A stretch of 64,000 nucleotides of DNA from Pannonibacter sp. XCT-53. Lineage in GTDB: Bacteria > Pseudomonadota > Alphaproteobacteria > Rhizobiales > Stappiaceae. The stretch is from contig NZ_JAABLQ010000001.1 of assembly GCF_009915765.1 (NCBI RefSeq), positions 248,001-312,000 on the forward strand, read 5' to 3'. The translations under genes and the position numbers were made by a program. Position 1 is the stretch's first letter, and every line of letters begins with the position of its first letter. Shown piece after piece: positions 27,130 through 36,026 of the stretch. A model generated the notes under the pieces. That model made no database searches and was not told the DNA's origin. It saw nothing but the letters and a program-made list of their open reading frames with translations.

Positions 27130-27861
27130 ATGTCTGCTGCAAAATCTGCCAAGCCCACCGCCCCGGACCTGCGCGAGCAGGCCGTGGACACCTTGTTCCG
27201 TCTGCTCGAAACCCGGGATTTCAAGGACATAACGCTGCCCGAGGTGGCCCGGGAAGCCGGCATGAGCCTCGGCGACCTGCGCCTTGCCGTGTCGTCGCGG
27301 ATGGACATCCTCGAGGCCTTCGCGGCCCGGATCGACCGCAAGGTGCTCGATGATCTCGACGAGGACATGGGCGACCAGCCGCCGCGGGACCGGCTGTTCG
27401 ACGTGCTGATGTCACGCCTCGACATGCTCGGCTCTTACCGCAAGGGTTTGAAAAGTCTCAGGTCTTCCGTCCGTCGCGACCCGGCCCTGGCCCTGGCTCT
27501 GAACGGCATCGCCCTGCGGTCGCAGGGCTGGATGCTGAGTGCCGCCGGCATTTCGATCCCCGGGTTCAAGGGCGCTCTCGTCTTGCAGGGACTGGCAATC
27601 TCCTTCGCGCGGGTCGTCGACGTCTTCCTGGACGAGGACGATCCCGGCCTGCCCCGCACCATGGCCGCGCTCGACCGGGCGCTCGACAAGGGCGAGGTGT
27701 GGATGGACCGGCTGGACGGGGCCGAGCGGGCGGCCCGGCCGCTGATGAAAGGGCTGTGCCGGCTGGCCGAACGTCGCTCCCGGCGGCGCGCGCGGCGTCA
27801 GGAGGATGCGGCCGACGACCTGTCGGAAAATGGCTCCGGCGCCGCCGCTCCCGGCGCTTAA
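27130..27861 (+). CDS. TetR-family / COQ9-like regulator or cofactor-binding protein
   Basis: A 243-residue helical protein. Residues about 14-60 form a TetR-type HTH (REQAVDTLFRLLETRDF, then DITLPEVAREAGMSLGDLRLA). The rest is a helical bundle with an aliphatic surface (FKGALVLQGLAISFARVVDVFLDEDD) resembling the TetR/COQ9 fold. The C-terminal tail is very basic then acidic. In alphaproteobacteria such proteins are annotated as TetR regulators; a COQ9-like lipid-binding role is an alternative I cannot exclude. The start at 27130 avoids a long upstream extension with no domain character. Confidence 0.7.
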   Translation: MSAAKSAKPTAPDLREQAVDTLFRLLETRDFKDITLPEVAREAGMSLGDLRLAVSSRMDILEAFAARIDRKVLDDLDEDMGDQPPRDRLFDVLMSRLDMLGSYRKGLKSLRSSVRRDPALALALNGIALRSQGWMLSAAGISIPGFKGALVLQGLAISFARVVDVFLDEDDPGLPRTMAALDRALDKGEVWMDRLDGAERAARPLMKGLCRLAERRSRRRARRQEDAADDLSENGSGAAAPGA

Positions 27862-27935
27862 GCAGCGGAAGACACTTGTCTTTGCCCGACGCGACCGGCA
27901 CGGTGACGGTCCTGTCCATTCAAAGGGTTCCTGAC

Positions 27936-28301
27936 ATGTCTGCCCCTTCCGCCTCTGCCCCCCAGGGCCAGATCGGCTTCGATGACTTCCTCAAGGTCGA
28001 CATTCGCGTCGGCCGGATTGTCGAGGCCGAACCCTTCCCCGAAGCCCGCAAGCCGGCCTTCAAGCTGCGCATCGATTTCGGTCCCGAGATCGGCGTGAAG
28101 CGCTCGTCGGCCCAGATCACCAGACACTACACGCCCGAGGCCCTGATCGGGCGTCGCGTGCTGGCCGTGGTCAACTTCCCGCCGCGCCAGATCGGGCCGG
28201 TGATGTCCGAGGTTCTGACGCTCGGCGTGCCGGACGAGGCCGGCGAGGTGGTGCTGATCGCGCCGGACCAGGACGTTCCTCTCGGCGGCCGGCTTTACTG
28301 A
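27936..28301 (+). CDS. csaA: tRNA-binding domain protein, CsaA-like
   Basis: A 121-residue OB-fold protein. The sequence GFDDFLKVDIRVGRIVEAEPFPEARKPA (split by a few residues), then LRIDFGPEIGVKRSSAQIT, RRVLAVVNFPPRQIGPVMSEVL and the C-terminal APDQDVPLGGRLY matches CsaA, a small homodimeric tRNA- and peptide-binding chaperone, homologous to the C-terminal tRNA-binding domain of MetRS. The ATG at 27936 is chosen as the first start giving normal length. It lies 74 bp after the TetR-like gene. Confidence 0.85.
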   Translation: MSAPSASAPQGQIGFDDFLKVDIRVGRIVEAEPFPEARKPAFKLRIDFGPEIGVKRSSAQITRHYTPEALIGRRVLAVVNFPPRQIGPVMSEVLTLGVPDEAGEVVLIAPDQDVPLGGRLY

Positions 28302-28330
28302 AACATTTTTGAAATCAACAGGCTGGCAGA

Positions 28331-29782
28331 TCAGCCGGGGATCCGGAAGCGGGCCCTGAGGCCGCCTTGCGGGCTGTCCTCGAGCTGGATGTCGCCGCCA
28401 TGGCTGCGGGCGATGTCGCGGGCAATCGCAAGCCCGAGGCCGCTTCCGCCCTCGTCCTGGTTGCGCGCCTCGTCGAGCCGGTAGAACGGACGGAAGACGT
28501 TCTCGCGCTCCTCCGGCGGGATGCCCGGACCATCATCGTCGATGGTGACGGTCAGCCAGCCGTCGGCGTGGCGGCCGGTGATGGTGACGTTGGTGCTGTG
28601 GCGCGCGGCGTTGGTGACAAGGTTCATCAGCGACCGCTTCACGGCATTGCGACGCAGCTGCACATCCGGCTCGCCGGTGAAGGTCGAGCGCGCCGTCGCG
28701 CCGATGATTTCGGCTTCTTCTTCAAGCTCTTCCAGCATCAGCGACATGTCCGTCGCCACGACCGCCTCGCCGCTGTCGCCACGCGCGAAGGCAAGATAGT
28801 CCTCCAGCATGTGGTTCATCTCATTGACGTCCCGCTTCATGCCGGCGGTTTCGGGCGTGTCGCCGAACAGCGCCAGCTGCAGGCGGAAGCGCGTCAGGAT
28901 CGTCCGCAGGTCGTGGCTGACGCCGGCCAGCATGGTCGTGCGCTGCTCCAGTTGCCGCTCGATGCGCCGCCGCATCTCGATGAAGGCCTGGGCGGCGCGG
29001 CGAACCTCGCGGGCACCGCTCGGACGGAAGGTTTCCATCGGCCGGCCCTTGCCGAAGCTCTCGGCCGCATTGGCCAGCCGCTCGATCGGCCGGATCTGGT
29101 TTCGCAGGAAAATCATGGCGATGACAATCAGCACCAGCGACGTGCAGATCATCCAGACCAGGAAGATATGGGAGTTCGAGGCATAGGTCTGGCTGCGTCG
29201 GGTCACGACCCGCAGCACCTTGTCGCGGAGCTGGATGCGCACCTCGACGAAGCGCGAGCGCCCGATCGTGTCGATCCAGAAGGGCTTGCCGATGCGCTCG
29301 GAAATCTCCCGGCTGAGGTTGTGGTCGATCAGGTCGAAATAGGGCTTCGGGCGTGGTGGCGGCAGCGGTTCGGGCGGCAGCACGGTGACGGTCATGTCGA
29401 GGGCACGGCTGCCCATTTCCTCGATCAGCCGGTAGCCGGTGTCCTGGGGATAGTTCTCCAGCACGTAGACGACGGCCGCGATCTCGCGGACCACAGCCTC
29501 GGACAGGCGGTTGGTGACGAGCTGGTAGTGCCGCTCCATGAAGACGAAGGCAAGGACCGACTGCAGCACGACCATCGGCACCACGATGATCAGCAGCGCC
29601 CGGGTGTAGAGCCCCTTCGGCATGAAGCGGTAGAGCCCTCCGGCCAGGAGGCGGTAGGGGGCTGCCGCGATGTCGAACAGGTCGAGAAGCCGTCCCACGA
29701 CGCCGGTCGGGCGGGGCCGGTCCGGGCTGCGCTCGGCGGTCTGGTTCGTGGCCGCGGGATCCGGGGTCGGGGGCTCAGTCAC
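28331..29782 (-). CDS. Membrane sensor histidine kinase (EnvZ/PetS-like)
   Basis: A 483-residue two-helix membrane kinase. Helices lie at about 61-82 and 205-226, with a periplasmic domain of about 120 residues between them, containing a proline run (PPEPLPPPRPKP). HAMP spans about 227-280, the H-box is MLAGVSHDLRTILTRF with H290, and the ATPase boxes follow (NLVTNAARHS, DDDGPGIPP, GGSGLGLAIA). The GTG start overlaps the response-regulator stop by 8 nt, so the pair is translationally coupled. Layout resembles EnvZ and the kinase linked to PetR in alphaproteobacteria. The signal is unknown. Confidence 0.9.
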   Translation of the reverse strand: MTEPPTPDPAATNQTAERSPDRPRPTGVVGRLLDLFDIAAAPYRLLAGGLYRFMPKGLYTRALLIIVVPMVVLQSVLAFVFMERHYQLVTNRLSEAVVREIAAVVYVLENYPQDTGYRLIEEMGSRALDMTVTVLPPEPLPPPRPKPYFDLIDHNLSREISERIGKPFWIDTIGRSRFVEVRIQLRDKVLRVVTRRSQTYASNSHIFLVWMICTSLVLIVIAMIFLRNQIRPIERLANAAESFGKGRPMETFRPSGAREVRRAAQAFIEMRRRIERQLEQRTTMLAGVSHDLRTILTRFRLQLALFGDTPETAGMKRDVNEMNHMLEDYLAFARGDSGEAVVATDMSLMLEELEEEAEIIGATARSTFTGEPDVQLRRNAVKRSLMNLVTNAARHSTNVTITGRHADGWLTVTIDDDGPGIPPEERENVFRPFYRLDEARNQDEGGSGLGLAIARDIARSHGGDIQLEDSPQGGLRARFRIPG

Positions 29783-30470
29783 AGGCAAGCCTGTAGCCGA
29801 TCCCGCGCACCGTCTGCAGGTAGATCGGATTGGCCGGATCGTCCTCGATCTTGCGCCGCAGCCGGTTGATCTGCACGTCCACCGTCCGTTCGCCGAGCCC
29901 GCTGTCGTCACCGACGATCTTGTGCCGCGGCACGGTCGCGCCGGGCTGGTCGGCGAAGATGTTCAGGATCTGCTTCTCCCGGTCGGTCAGGCGGATGAGG
30001 TCGTCGCCGCGCTTCAGTTCCCCGCGTTCGGGCTGATAGGTGAAGGGGCCGAAGCGTACCTCGGCCGGGCGTTCGCTGCGCCGCGGGCCGCCGCGACGCA
30101 GGATGGCCGCAATCCGCAGCATGAGTTCGCGCGGCTCGAAGGGCTTGGGCAGATAGTCATCCGCGCCGGCCTCAAGCCCGGCGATCCTGTCCTCGGCCTC
30201 CGAGCGTGCCGTCAGCATCAGGATCGGCACGGCCGTCTCGCGGCGGAGGGAGGCGGCGAGATCAAGGCCGCTCTCGCCGGGCATCATGATGTCGAGAATC
30301 AGCAGGTCGAAGTCGAGCCCGGCGAGGCAGCGGCGGGCCTCGGCCGCATTGGCTGCCGTCGTCACGCGGTAGCCGTCCTCGCGCAGCACGCGCCCCAGGA
30401 GGTCGCGGATGCGGCTGTCATCGTCCACGAGCAGCAGGTGAGGGGCGTTGTCGTCGGGGGCCTTGGGCAT
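29775..30470 (-). CDS. OmpR-family response regulator (PetR-like)
   Basis: A 231-residue two-domain regulator. The receiver domain has acidic residues D16-D18 (LLLVDDDSRI), the phospho-acceptor D60 (LLILDIMMPGESG), Thr87 and K109 (DYLPKPFEPREL). The C-terminal winged helix contains LTDREKQILNIFADQPG, RTVDVQINRLRRKIEDDP and YLQTVRGIGYRLACD. It starts 4 nt after the MarR gene and overlaps the kinase gene. A MarR plus OmpR pair next to ilvE is the arrangement I recall for PetP/PetR of Rhodobacter, regulators needed for cytochrome bc1 genes; the orthology here is an inference. Confidence 0.92.
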   Translation of the reverse strand: MPKAPDDNAPHLLLVDDDSRIRDLLGRVLREDGYRVTTAANAAEARRCLAGLDFDLLILDIMMPGESGLDLAASLRRETAVPILMLTARSEAEDRIAGLEAGADDYLPKPFEPRELMLRIAAILRRGGPRRSERPAEVRFGPFTYQPERGELKRGDDLIRLTDREKQILNIFADQPGATVPRHKIVGDDSGLGERTVDVQINRLRRKIEDDPANPIYLQTVRGIGYRLACD

Positions 30471-30474
30471 GGGC

Positions 30475-31080
30475 TCAGGTCTCGCTGTTGTCGCTCCGCC
30501 GGCCCGCCGGGCCCTCGACCCGCAGCAGGGCCGTGGCTCCGAGCATGCGACCGACATCCGGGCGCAGATCCGCGTCGATCATCTGGTAGAGGAACCGGCG
30601 CACCACGTCGGCACCGCCCTCCGGCAGGGCCGCAACCGCATCGTCGATCCGCAGCGCCTGCATGGCCGCCAGCTTGCGCGCCAGCACCTCTCCCTTCTCG
30701 GTGGTGTGCAGCAGCCGCTGGCGTCGGTCCTGGGGGCCGGGGCGCTGGTCGATGTAGCCCTCGTCCACCAGCTGCTTCAGCACCCGGCCAAGGCTCTGCT
30801 TGGTGATGCGCAGGATTGCCAGCAGGTCGGTCACGCGGATGCCGGGATTCCGGTCGACGAAATGCAGGACCCTGTGGTGCGCCCGGCCGAAATCGAAATC
30901 CGCCAGGACCGTATCCGGATCGGCGGTGAAGTCGCGGTAGGCAAAGAACAGCAGTTCGATGAGATCATAGGGCGGGGCTGCCTCGCCCGGCGGAGGCGTG
31001 TCCGCGCGGCCTGCCCCCGGCTTGCGCGGCGGGACCGAGGGATCGAAACTGGTGGAGGTCATGAAATTTATGTCAGCCAT
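30475..31080 (-). CDS. MarR-family transcriptional regulator (PetP-like)
   Basis: A 201-residue winged-helix protein. A disordered N-terminus (about 35 residues, Pro-rich) precedes the MarR core: HHRVLHFVDRNPGIRVTDLLAILRIT split over residues 75-100, KQSLGRVLKQLVDEGYI as recognition helix, and the beta wing DQRPGPQDRRQRLLHTTEKG. Two starts are possible, the ATG at 31080 and one at 31062. It heads an operon with the OmpR-type regulator and kinase and is divergent from ilvE; the 267-bp gap holds an AT-rich promoter zone (TTGACTTAATTTTGATCG). Confidence 0.88.
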   Translation of the reverse strand: MADINFMTSTSFDPSVPPRKPGAGRADTPPPGEAAPPYDLIELLFFAYRDFTADPDTVLADFDFGRAHHRVLHFVDRNPGIRVTDLLAILRITKQSLGRVLKQLVDEGYIDQRPGPQDRRQRLLHTTEKGEVLARKLAAMQALRIDDAVAALPEGGADVVRRFLYQMIDADLRPDVGRMLGATALLRVEGPAGRRSDNSET

Positions 31081-31347
31081 ATTGACTTAATTTTGATCGA
31101 TTGTTACCAGTTTCACCACTCGGGCGAAAGGATCGTGCCGAGATCCGGATCATCAGAGGGTCCGACCCTGCTCCTTCCGGCCTCTGCGGTTCATTAGGAG
31201 AATCCGGCGGGATCGTCCTGTCACTTCAGGATACCGATTGTTACGCCACGGTGCAAAACTGCCGTTCCCGTTGGCCGGTCCCCTCTGCGGTCCGAACCGG
31301 CGACGTGGACCGGAACAGGCGCAAGACTGCGCGGGAGAGAGGAAATC

Positions 31348-32247
31348 ATGGCAGCAGTTCCCTTTGATCAGCGAGACGGTGTCATCTGGTACGATGGCGT
31401 GTTCGTGCCCTGGAGCGAGGCCAAGCTGCATGTCCTCACCCACGGCCTGCATTATGCCAGCTCCGTCTTTGAAGGCGAGCGCGCCTATGGCGGGCGGATC
31501 TTCAAGAGCGAGGAGCACACCGAGCGTCTGCATGCCTCGGCGGACATGCTGGGGTTCAGGATCCCCTTCGACAGCGCGACCATCAATACGGCGAAGGAAG
31601 AGCTTCTGCGGCGGATGAACCTGGTTGATGCCTATCTGCGCCCGGTTGCCTGGCGCGGCAGCGAGATGATGGGCGTGTCGGCCCGGCACAACACCATCCA
31701 TCTCGCCATCGCGGCCTGGGAGTGGCCGAGCTACTTCAAGCCGGAAGAGAAGCTGAAGGGCATCCGCCTCGACATGGCGAAGTATCGCCGCCCCGACCCG
31801 GCGACCGCGCCCTACAAGTCCAAGGCCGCCGGGCTCTACATGATCTGCACCCTGTCCAAGCACGAGGCCGAGAACAAGGGCTATGCAGACGCGCTGATGC
31901 TCGACTGGCGCGGACAGGTGGCCGAGGCGACCGGGGCCAATGTCTTCTTCGTTCAGGACGGACGGATCCACACGCCGAAACCGGACTGCTTCCTCGATGG
32001 CATCACCCGGCGGACCGTCATCGGGCTGGCGCGGGCGCGCGGGTTCGAGGTGATCGAGCGGGTGATCCTGCCGGAGGAACTTGGCGGCTTCGAGCAGTGC
32101 TTCCTGACCGGAACCGCCGCCGAGGTGACGCCGGTGTCCGAGATCGGGCCCTACAGCTTCACCGTTGGCGACATCACCACCACCCTGCTGCGCGACTACG
32201 ACGCGTTGGTGCGAGGGCAGGCGGACCAGCTGAACGCGGCCGAGTGA
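31348..32247 (+). CDS. ilvE: Branched-chain amino acid aminotransferase
   Basis: A 299-residue fold-type IV PLP enzyme that interconverts Leu, Ile and Val with their 2-oxo acids. It shows HGLHYASSVFEGERAYGG near residue 32, the region of the PLP lysine (RRPDPATAPYKSKAAGLY near 148), the EATGANVFFVQDG motif near 193 and LTGTAAEVTPVSEIG near 252. An AGAGAGGAAATC sequence precedes the ATG. It stands alone, divergent from the MarR/OmpR/kinase operon, in an arrangement known from other alphaproteobacteria. Confidence 0.95.
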   Translation: MAAVPFDQRDGVIWYDGVFVPWSEAKLHVLTHGLHYASSVFEGERAYGGRIFKSEEHTERLHASADMLGFRIPFDSATINTAKEELLRRMNLVDAYLRPVAWRGSEMMGVSARHNTIHLAIAAWEWPSYFKPEEKLKGIRLDMAKYRRPDPATAPYKSKAAGLYMICTLSKHEAENKGYADALMLDWRGQVAEATGANVFFVQDGRIHTPKPDCFLDGITRRTVIGLARARGFEVIERVILPEELGGFEQCFLTGTAAEVTPVSEIGPYSFTVGDITTTLLRDYDALVRGQADQLNAAE

Positions 32248-32314
32248 CCTGTGCGCCTGCTTTCCCCGACCGGCGGGAAGGCAGGCTCCGGCCGGGGCAG
32301 CGCCGACAGGCGGC

Positions 32315-33574
32315 TCAGGGCCGGGGCGCGGGGGCGTGCTGCGTCTGGAACAGCTTGCCGCGTTCGGCCAGCAGCACGAAGCCGAGCCCCAGCGTGCCAT
32401 AGCCGGCACAGGCGAGCGCGATCGGCCACAGGGTGCCGTCAAACTGCTGCCCGACGAGGAAGCCCAGGATGGCGCCGCCGAGCGTGGTGACAAAGCCGAT
32501 CACCGAGGAGGCGGTGCCGGCGATGTCCCCCAGCGGCTCCATCGACATGGAATTGAAGTTTCCGCCCATGAAGCCGAAACAGGCCATGTTGACCGCCATG
32601 CAGGCCGTGAACAGCCACACATCCTGCACGCCCGTCGCCTGCATCAGGCATTGCAGCAGGCCGAAGGCGATGAACATCAGGACCGCGGCGTGGGACAGCC
32701 GGCGCATGCCGATGGCGATCACCAGACGCGAGTTCAGGAACGAGGCGCAGGCCATGGTGATGGCGACCCCGGCGAAGACGACGGGAAACCAGACGCCAAG
32801 GCCGAAGATGTCGACGAAGATCTGCTGTGCCATCGAGATGAAGGAAAACAGCGCGCCGAAGATCGAGGTGGTGGCCAGCGTGTAGCCAAGGCTCAGGCGA
32901 TTGGTGAGAACGCGCGCATAGGAGCGCAGCACCGGCCGCAGCTCCAGCGGCCGCCGACGCTCCGCCGGCAAGGTCTCCGGCAGCCGCAGCCCGGTCCACA
33001 GCAGCATGACCACGCCGGCGATCAGCAGCGTGCTGAAGATCCAGTGCCAGTCCGCGACCAGCAGGATCGCCTGGCCGATCGACGGTGCCACGATCGGCAC
33101 CGCCATGAAGATCATCATCACCAGCGACATGACCTGGCTCATCCGGCGCCCCGCATAGCAGTCGCGGACCACCGAGACGGCAACCACGCGGGTGCCGGCG
33201 CAGCCGATGCCCTGGAGCAGCCGTGCCACGAGCAGCTCGTCGAGCGACTGTCCGATCAGGGCGTAGAGGCTTGCGGCGGCATAGAGGCCGAGGCTGCCGA
33301 GGATGATGCTCCGCCGTCCGAACCGGTCCGTCAGCGGTCCGAACAGCAGCTGCGCGCCACCGAAGCCGACCAGATAGGCGATCAGGATCTGCTGGCGGTC
33401 GTTCTCGTGGGCGATCTGCAGCGCGTCGCCGATGTCGGGCAGGGCGGGCAGCATGATGTCCATGGCCAGCGCGTTCAGCGCCATCAGCGCCGCGACCATG
33501 ATCACGAATTCGAGGAAGGACAGGCCGGGATGCGGCCGTGCGTCCGGGCCGTCGGGCCGGGCCGTGTCTGACAT
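32315..33574 (-). CDS. Bcr/CflA-family MFS multidrug exporter
   Basis: A 419-residue 12-helix major facilitator. The family-specific start LEFVIMVAALMALNALAMDIMLPALP (split by normal hydrophobic residues) and the motif A FGPLTDRFGRRSIIL near residue 79 place it in the Bcr/CflA drug resistance branch, as does LQGIGCAGTRVVAVSVVRDC near 120. Members export bicyclomycin, chloramphenicol or related compounds with proton antiport. Here the substrate is unknown and nothing nearby narrows it. It converges with ilvE. Confidence 0.92.
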   Translation of the reverse strand: MSDTARPDGPDARPHPGLSFLEFVIMVAALMALNALAMDIMLPALPDIGDALQIAHENDRQQILIAYLVGFGGAQLLFGPLTDRFGRRSIILGSLGLYAAASLYALIGQSLDELLVARLLQGIGCAGTRVVAVSVVRDCYAGRRMSQVMSLVMMIFMAVPIVAPSIGQAILLVADWHWIFSTLLIAGVVMLLWTGLRLPETLPAERRRPLELRPVLRSYARVLTNRLSLGYTLATTSIFGALFSFISMAQQIFVDIFGLGVWFPVVFAGVAITMACASFLNSRLVIAIGMRRLSHAAVLMFIAFGLLQCLMQATGVQDVWLFTACMAVNMACFGFMGGNFNSMSMEPLGDIAGTASSVIGFVTTLGGAILGFLVGQQFDGTLWPIALACAGYGTLGLGFVLLAERGKLFQTQHAPAPRP

Positions 33575-33701
33575 CGGATAACCTCAGGAGCCTTGCGGCA
33601 GAAGACGGGCGGTTCGCGGAGGGAGGGAGAGGGCGGACCGGGAAGACCAACCAGTCGGTCAGAAATGGGGCGAGGTCAAGACCCGTTCCGCCTCCTGCGG
33701 C

Positions 33702-34193
33702 TCACCAGCGCGTGAGGCGGTCCTCGTCCGTCTGCCTGGCGGCCACCCAGCTGCCCGACGAGCCGTCCGCCAGGATTTCCTTTTTCCAGAAGGGGGCGCG
33801 CGACTTCAGGTAGTCCATGAGAAAATCTGCGGCCTCGAAGGCTGCCTGCCGGTGCGAGGAGGCGGCGGCGACCAGGACGATGTTGGCGCCCGGCGCGATC
33901 CGCCCGTGGCGGTGGATCACGACCAGCCCCGTCAGCGGCCAGCGGGCCAGCGCCTCTTCGGCGATCCGGGTCAGCTGCTCCTCGGCCATGCCCGGAAAAT
34001 GCTCGAGTTCAAGGGCGGCAAGGCGGCCCTGTTCGTCACGGCACAGTCCGGTGAAGGTGACCAGGGCCCCGACATCCCGGCGGCCCCGGGTGAGCAGGGC
34101 TCCGGCCTCGGCGGGATCGAAATCCTCGGCCTGGACGCGCACGCTCAAAAGCGGCTGGTCGCCGGAGGCCTGTTGTGACACGGGTGCGCTCAC
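33702..34193 (-). CDS. moaE: Molybdopterin synthase large subunit MoaE
   Basis: A 163-residue catalytic subunit that inserts sulfur carried by MoaD into precursor Z to make molybdopterin. Conserved pieces are DVGALVTFTGLCRDE near residue 40, LELEHFPGMAEEQL near 61, IHRHGRIAPGANIVLVA near 92 and the active-site lysines in YLKSRAPFWKKE near 128. The start is a GTG, 1 nt beyond the moaD stop, so the two subunits are co-translated. The MOSC protein at 17.6 kb is another likely molybdenum-cofactor link. Confidence 0.94.
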   Translation of the reverse strand: MSAPVSQQASGDQPLLSVRVQAEDFDPAEAGALLTRGRRDVGALVTFTGLCRDEQGRLAALELEHFPGMAEEQLTRIAEEALARWPLTGLVVIHRHGRIAPGANIVLVAAASSHRQAAFEAADFLMDYLKSRAPFWKKEILADGSSGSWVAARQTDEDRLTRW

Positions 34194-34194
34194 A

Positions 34195-34446
34195 TCAGCC
34201 CCCCGTCATCGGCGGGAAGAATGCGATCTCCCGCGCTGCGCCGATCGGGGTGTCGGGTTCCACATGCACCTGGTCAAGCGCCGCGCGGATGACCTCCGGA
34301 TCCTCGAAGGCATGGCCGTGGGCGTCGTCCACGGTCTGCAGCCAGGTGATCACGTCGGCCACGGTGACGACGGTCGGCGGCAGCTCGACCTCTTCGCGGT
34401 CAAGGCCGACGCGTTCCCGAACCCAGGCGAAATAGCGGATGAGCAT
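34195..34446 (-). CDS. moaD: Molybdopterin synthase sulfur carrier MoaD
   Basis: An 83-residue ubiquitin-fold protein ending in the required Gly-Gly (PPMTGG), whose C-terminus is activated as a thiocarboxylate to donate sulfur. The N-terminal strand MLIRYFAWVRERVGLDRE and the late IGAAREIAFFPP segment fit the family. It lies between pgsA and moaE on one strand; this pgsA-moaD-moaE order is common in alphaproteobacteria. Confidence 0.93.
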   Translation of the reverse strand: MLIRYFAWVRERVGLDREEVELPPTVVTVADVITWLQTVDDAHGHAFEDPEVIRAALDQVHVEPDTPIGAAREIAFFPPMTGG

Positions 34447-34537
34447 GCGTGTCGTGCCTCGTGCCAGTCGCGCGCCGGTCCCGTTGCTGCACCGACCTCC
34501 GTGACGCGGCGCCCGGGCCCCGGACGGTGTGCCGGGA

Positions 34538-35110
34538 TCACTCCTCGATCAGATGTCCGATTCCGGCCCGGAAGTAATCGTAACCGGTGTAGAGCGTCAG
34601 CATTGCCGCAATCCAGAGGGCGATCAAGCCCGCGAGCATCGTGCCGGGCAGGATTGTCTCACCGGCCGGTCCGGCGACCAGCAGGGCGACGGCCACGAGC
34701 TGCACCGTCGTTTTCCACTTGGCGAGCTTGGTCACCGGCACGCTGACGCGCAGTTCGGCGAGGAATTCGCGCAGTCCCGACACCAGGATCTCGCGGCACA
34801 GGATGATGATGGCGGCGATCAGCGACCAGCCGGCAATGTCGCCCTTGTCCACCAGCAGGAGGAGGCAGACGGCGACGAGCAGCTTGTCGGCGATCGGGTC
34901 CAGCATGCGCCCCAGTGCGGATTGCTGCTGCCAGGCCCGGGCCAGGTAGCCGTCGAAGAAATCGGTGACGGCGGCCGCGATGAAGATCGACAGGGCGATC
35001 CAGCGCGGCGTGGTGCCGTCGAAATAGAAGCATGCCACCACGCCCGGAATCGCGAGTATCCGTGCGTAGGTCAGGATGTTCGGCAGGCTCAGGACGACAT
35101 TACGGGCCAT
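34538..35110 (-). CDS. pgsA: CDP-diacylglycerol--glycerol-3-phosphate 3-phosphatidyltransferase
   Basis: A 190-residue inner-membrane enzyme that makes phosphatidylglycerol phosphate, the committed step to PG and cardiolipin. The CDP-alcohol phosphotransferase motif (D-G-x2-A-R-x8-G-x3-D-x3-D) is exact in FFDGYLARAW followed by SALGRMLDPIADK. Four to five hydrophobic helices follow. The ATG at 35110 gives MARNVVLSLPNILTYARI, the usual N-terminus. PG is the lipid donor for Lgt. uvrC, often directly upstream, is 3.4 kb away here. Confidence 0.94.
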   Translation of the reverse strand: MARNVVLSLPNILTYARILAIPGVVACFYFDGTTPRWIALSIFIAAAVTDFFDGYLARAWQQQSALGRMLDPIADKLLVAVCLLLLVDKGDIAGWSLIAAIIILCREILVSGLREFLAELRVSVPVTKLAKWKTTVQLVAVALLVAGPAGETILPGTMLAGLIALWIAAMLTLYTGYDYFRAGIGHLIEE

Positions 35111-35289
35111 GAAGGATCTGTGGCTGCGAGGGCAGGGACATTTCGGGGGGACACAAGCATGCGCGGGCAGGGGTGTCAACGCATGCAGCGGGGCAGAGGC
35201 CCCGTGGCCGCAACTGGTGCCCCGATTTGCGGGGCAAGCGGTGCTTCTGCGAGCAGGTTCCTGTCGGCTAGAACCGGCGCATCCGAAAC

Positions 35290-36009
35290 ATGGCGGAGGA
35301 CAGCATGCCCGGTTCCGAGACAGGACTTCCCGTTGGCGCGGCGGTGGCCGACTGGCGCGGCGCGGCGCTGCCCGACGGACGCAGGCTGGACGGCCGGCTG
35401 TGCCGGCTGGAGCGACTCGCGATGGAGCGGCACGCGTCCGACCTGTTCCGTGCCTGGCGGGCGGATGCGGAGGGGCGCAACTGGACCTATCTCGCCTATG
35501 GCCCCTTTGCCGACGAGGCGGCGCTCGTGGCGTTCTACGGCGACATGGCAGCGCGCACCGATCCGCTGTTCTACGCCATCGTCGACCAGCTGAGCGGAGT
35601 GGCGCTGGGGGTGGCCAGTTTCCTGCGCATGGACCCCGCTCATGGCGTCGTCGAGGTGGGGCACATCAGTTACGGCCCCGCGCTGCAGCGCAGCCCGCTG
35701 GCCACCGAGGCAATGTACCTGATGATGCGGCACGCCTTCGATGACCTCGGCAACCGCCGCTACGAGTGGAAATGCGATGACCGCAATGGACCCTCCCGCC
35801 GGGCGGCCCTGCGCCTGGGCTTCACCTACGAGGGGACGTTCCGTCAGGCGATGGTCTACAAGGGCCGCAACCGGGACACGGCATGGTTCTCCGTGCTGGA
35901 CAGCGAATGGCCAAGGCTGAAGGCTGCCTTCGAGGCCTGGCTCGACCCGGCCAATTTCGACGCGGCCGGACAGCAGATCCGCCGCCTGGAAGACCTCCGC
36001 GCCGCCTGA
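35290..36009 (+). CDS. GNAT acetyltransferase of the RimJ/RimL type
   Basis: A 239-residue GNAT with the RimJ/RimL-type layout: an N-terminal RLDGRLCRLERLAMERHASDL, strands DPLFYAIVDQLSG and VVEVGHISYGPALQRSPLATEAMY near residue 120, and the C-terminal NGPSRRAALRLGFTYEGTFRQ. The last motif (shared by RimJ-type ribosomal-protein acetyltransferases and drug-modifying GNATs) binds the acceptor side. It is divergent from pgsA in a block that separates pgsA from uvrC. The start could be the ATG at 35290 or one at 35305. Confidence 0.85.
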   Translation: MAEDSMPGSETGLPVGAAVADWRGAALPDGRRLDGRLCRLERLAMERHASDLFRAWRADAEGRNWTYLAYGPFADEAALVAFYGDMAARTDPLFYAIVDQLSGVALGVASFLRMDPAHGVVEVGHISYGPALQRSPLATEAMYLMMRHAFDDLGNRRYEWKCDDRNGPSRRAALRLGFTYEGTFRQAMVYKGRNRDTAWFSVLDSEWPRLKAAFEAWLDPANFDAAGQQIRRLEDLRAA

Positions 36010-36026
36010 GGCGGTGTGTCAAGGCC

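Noticed and set aside
27699..27935. N-terminal extension of the CsaA-like protein
   Set aside because: The extra 79 residues overlap the TetR-like gene in another frame and are Arg/Gly-rich without family similarity; the ATG at 27936 gives the normal length.
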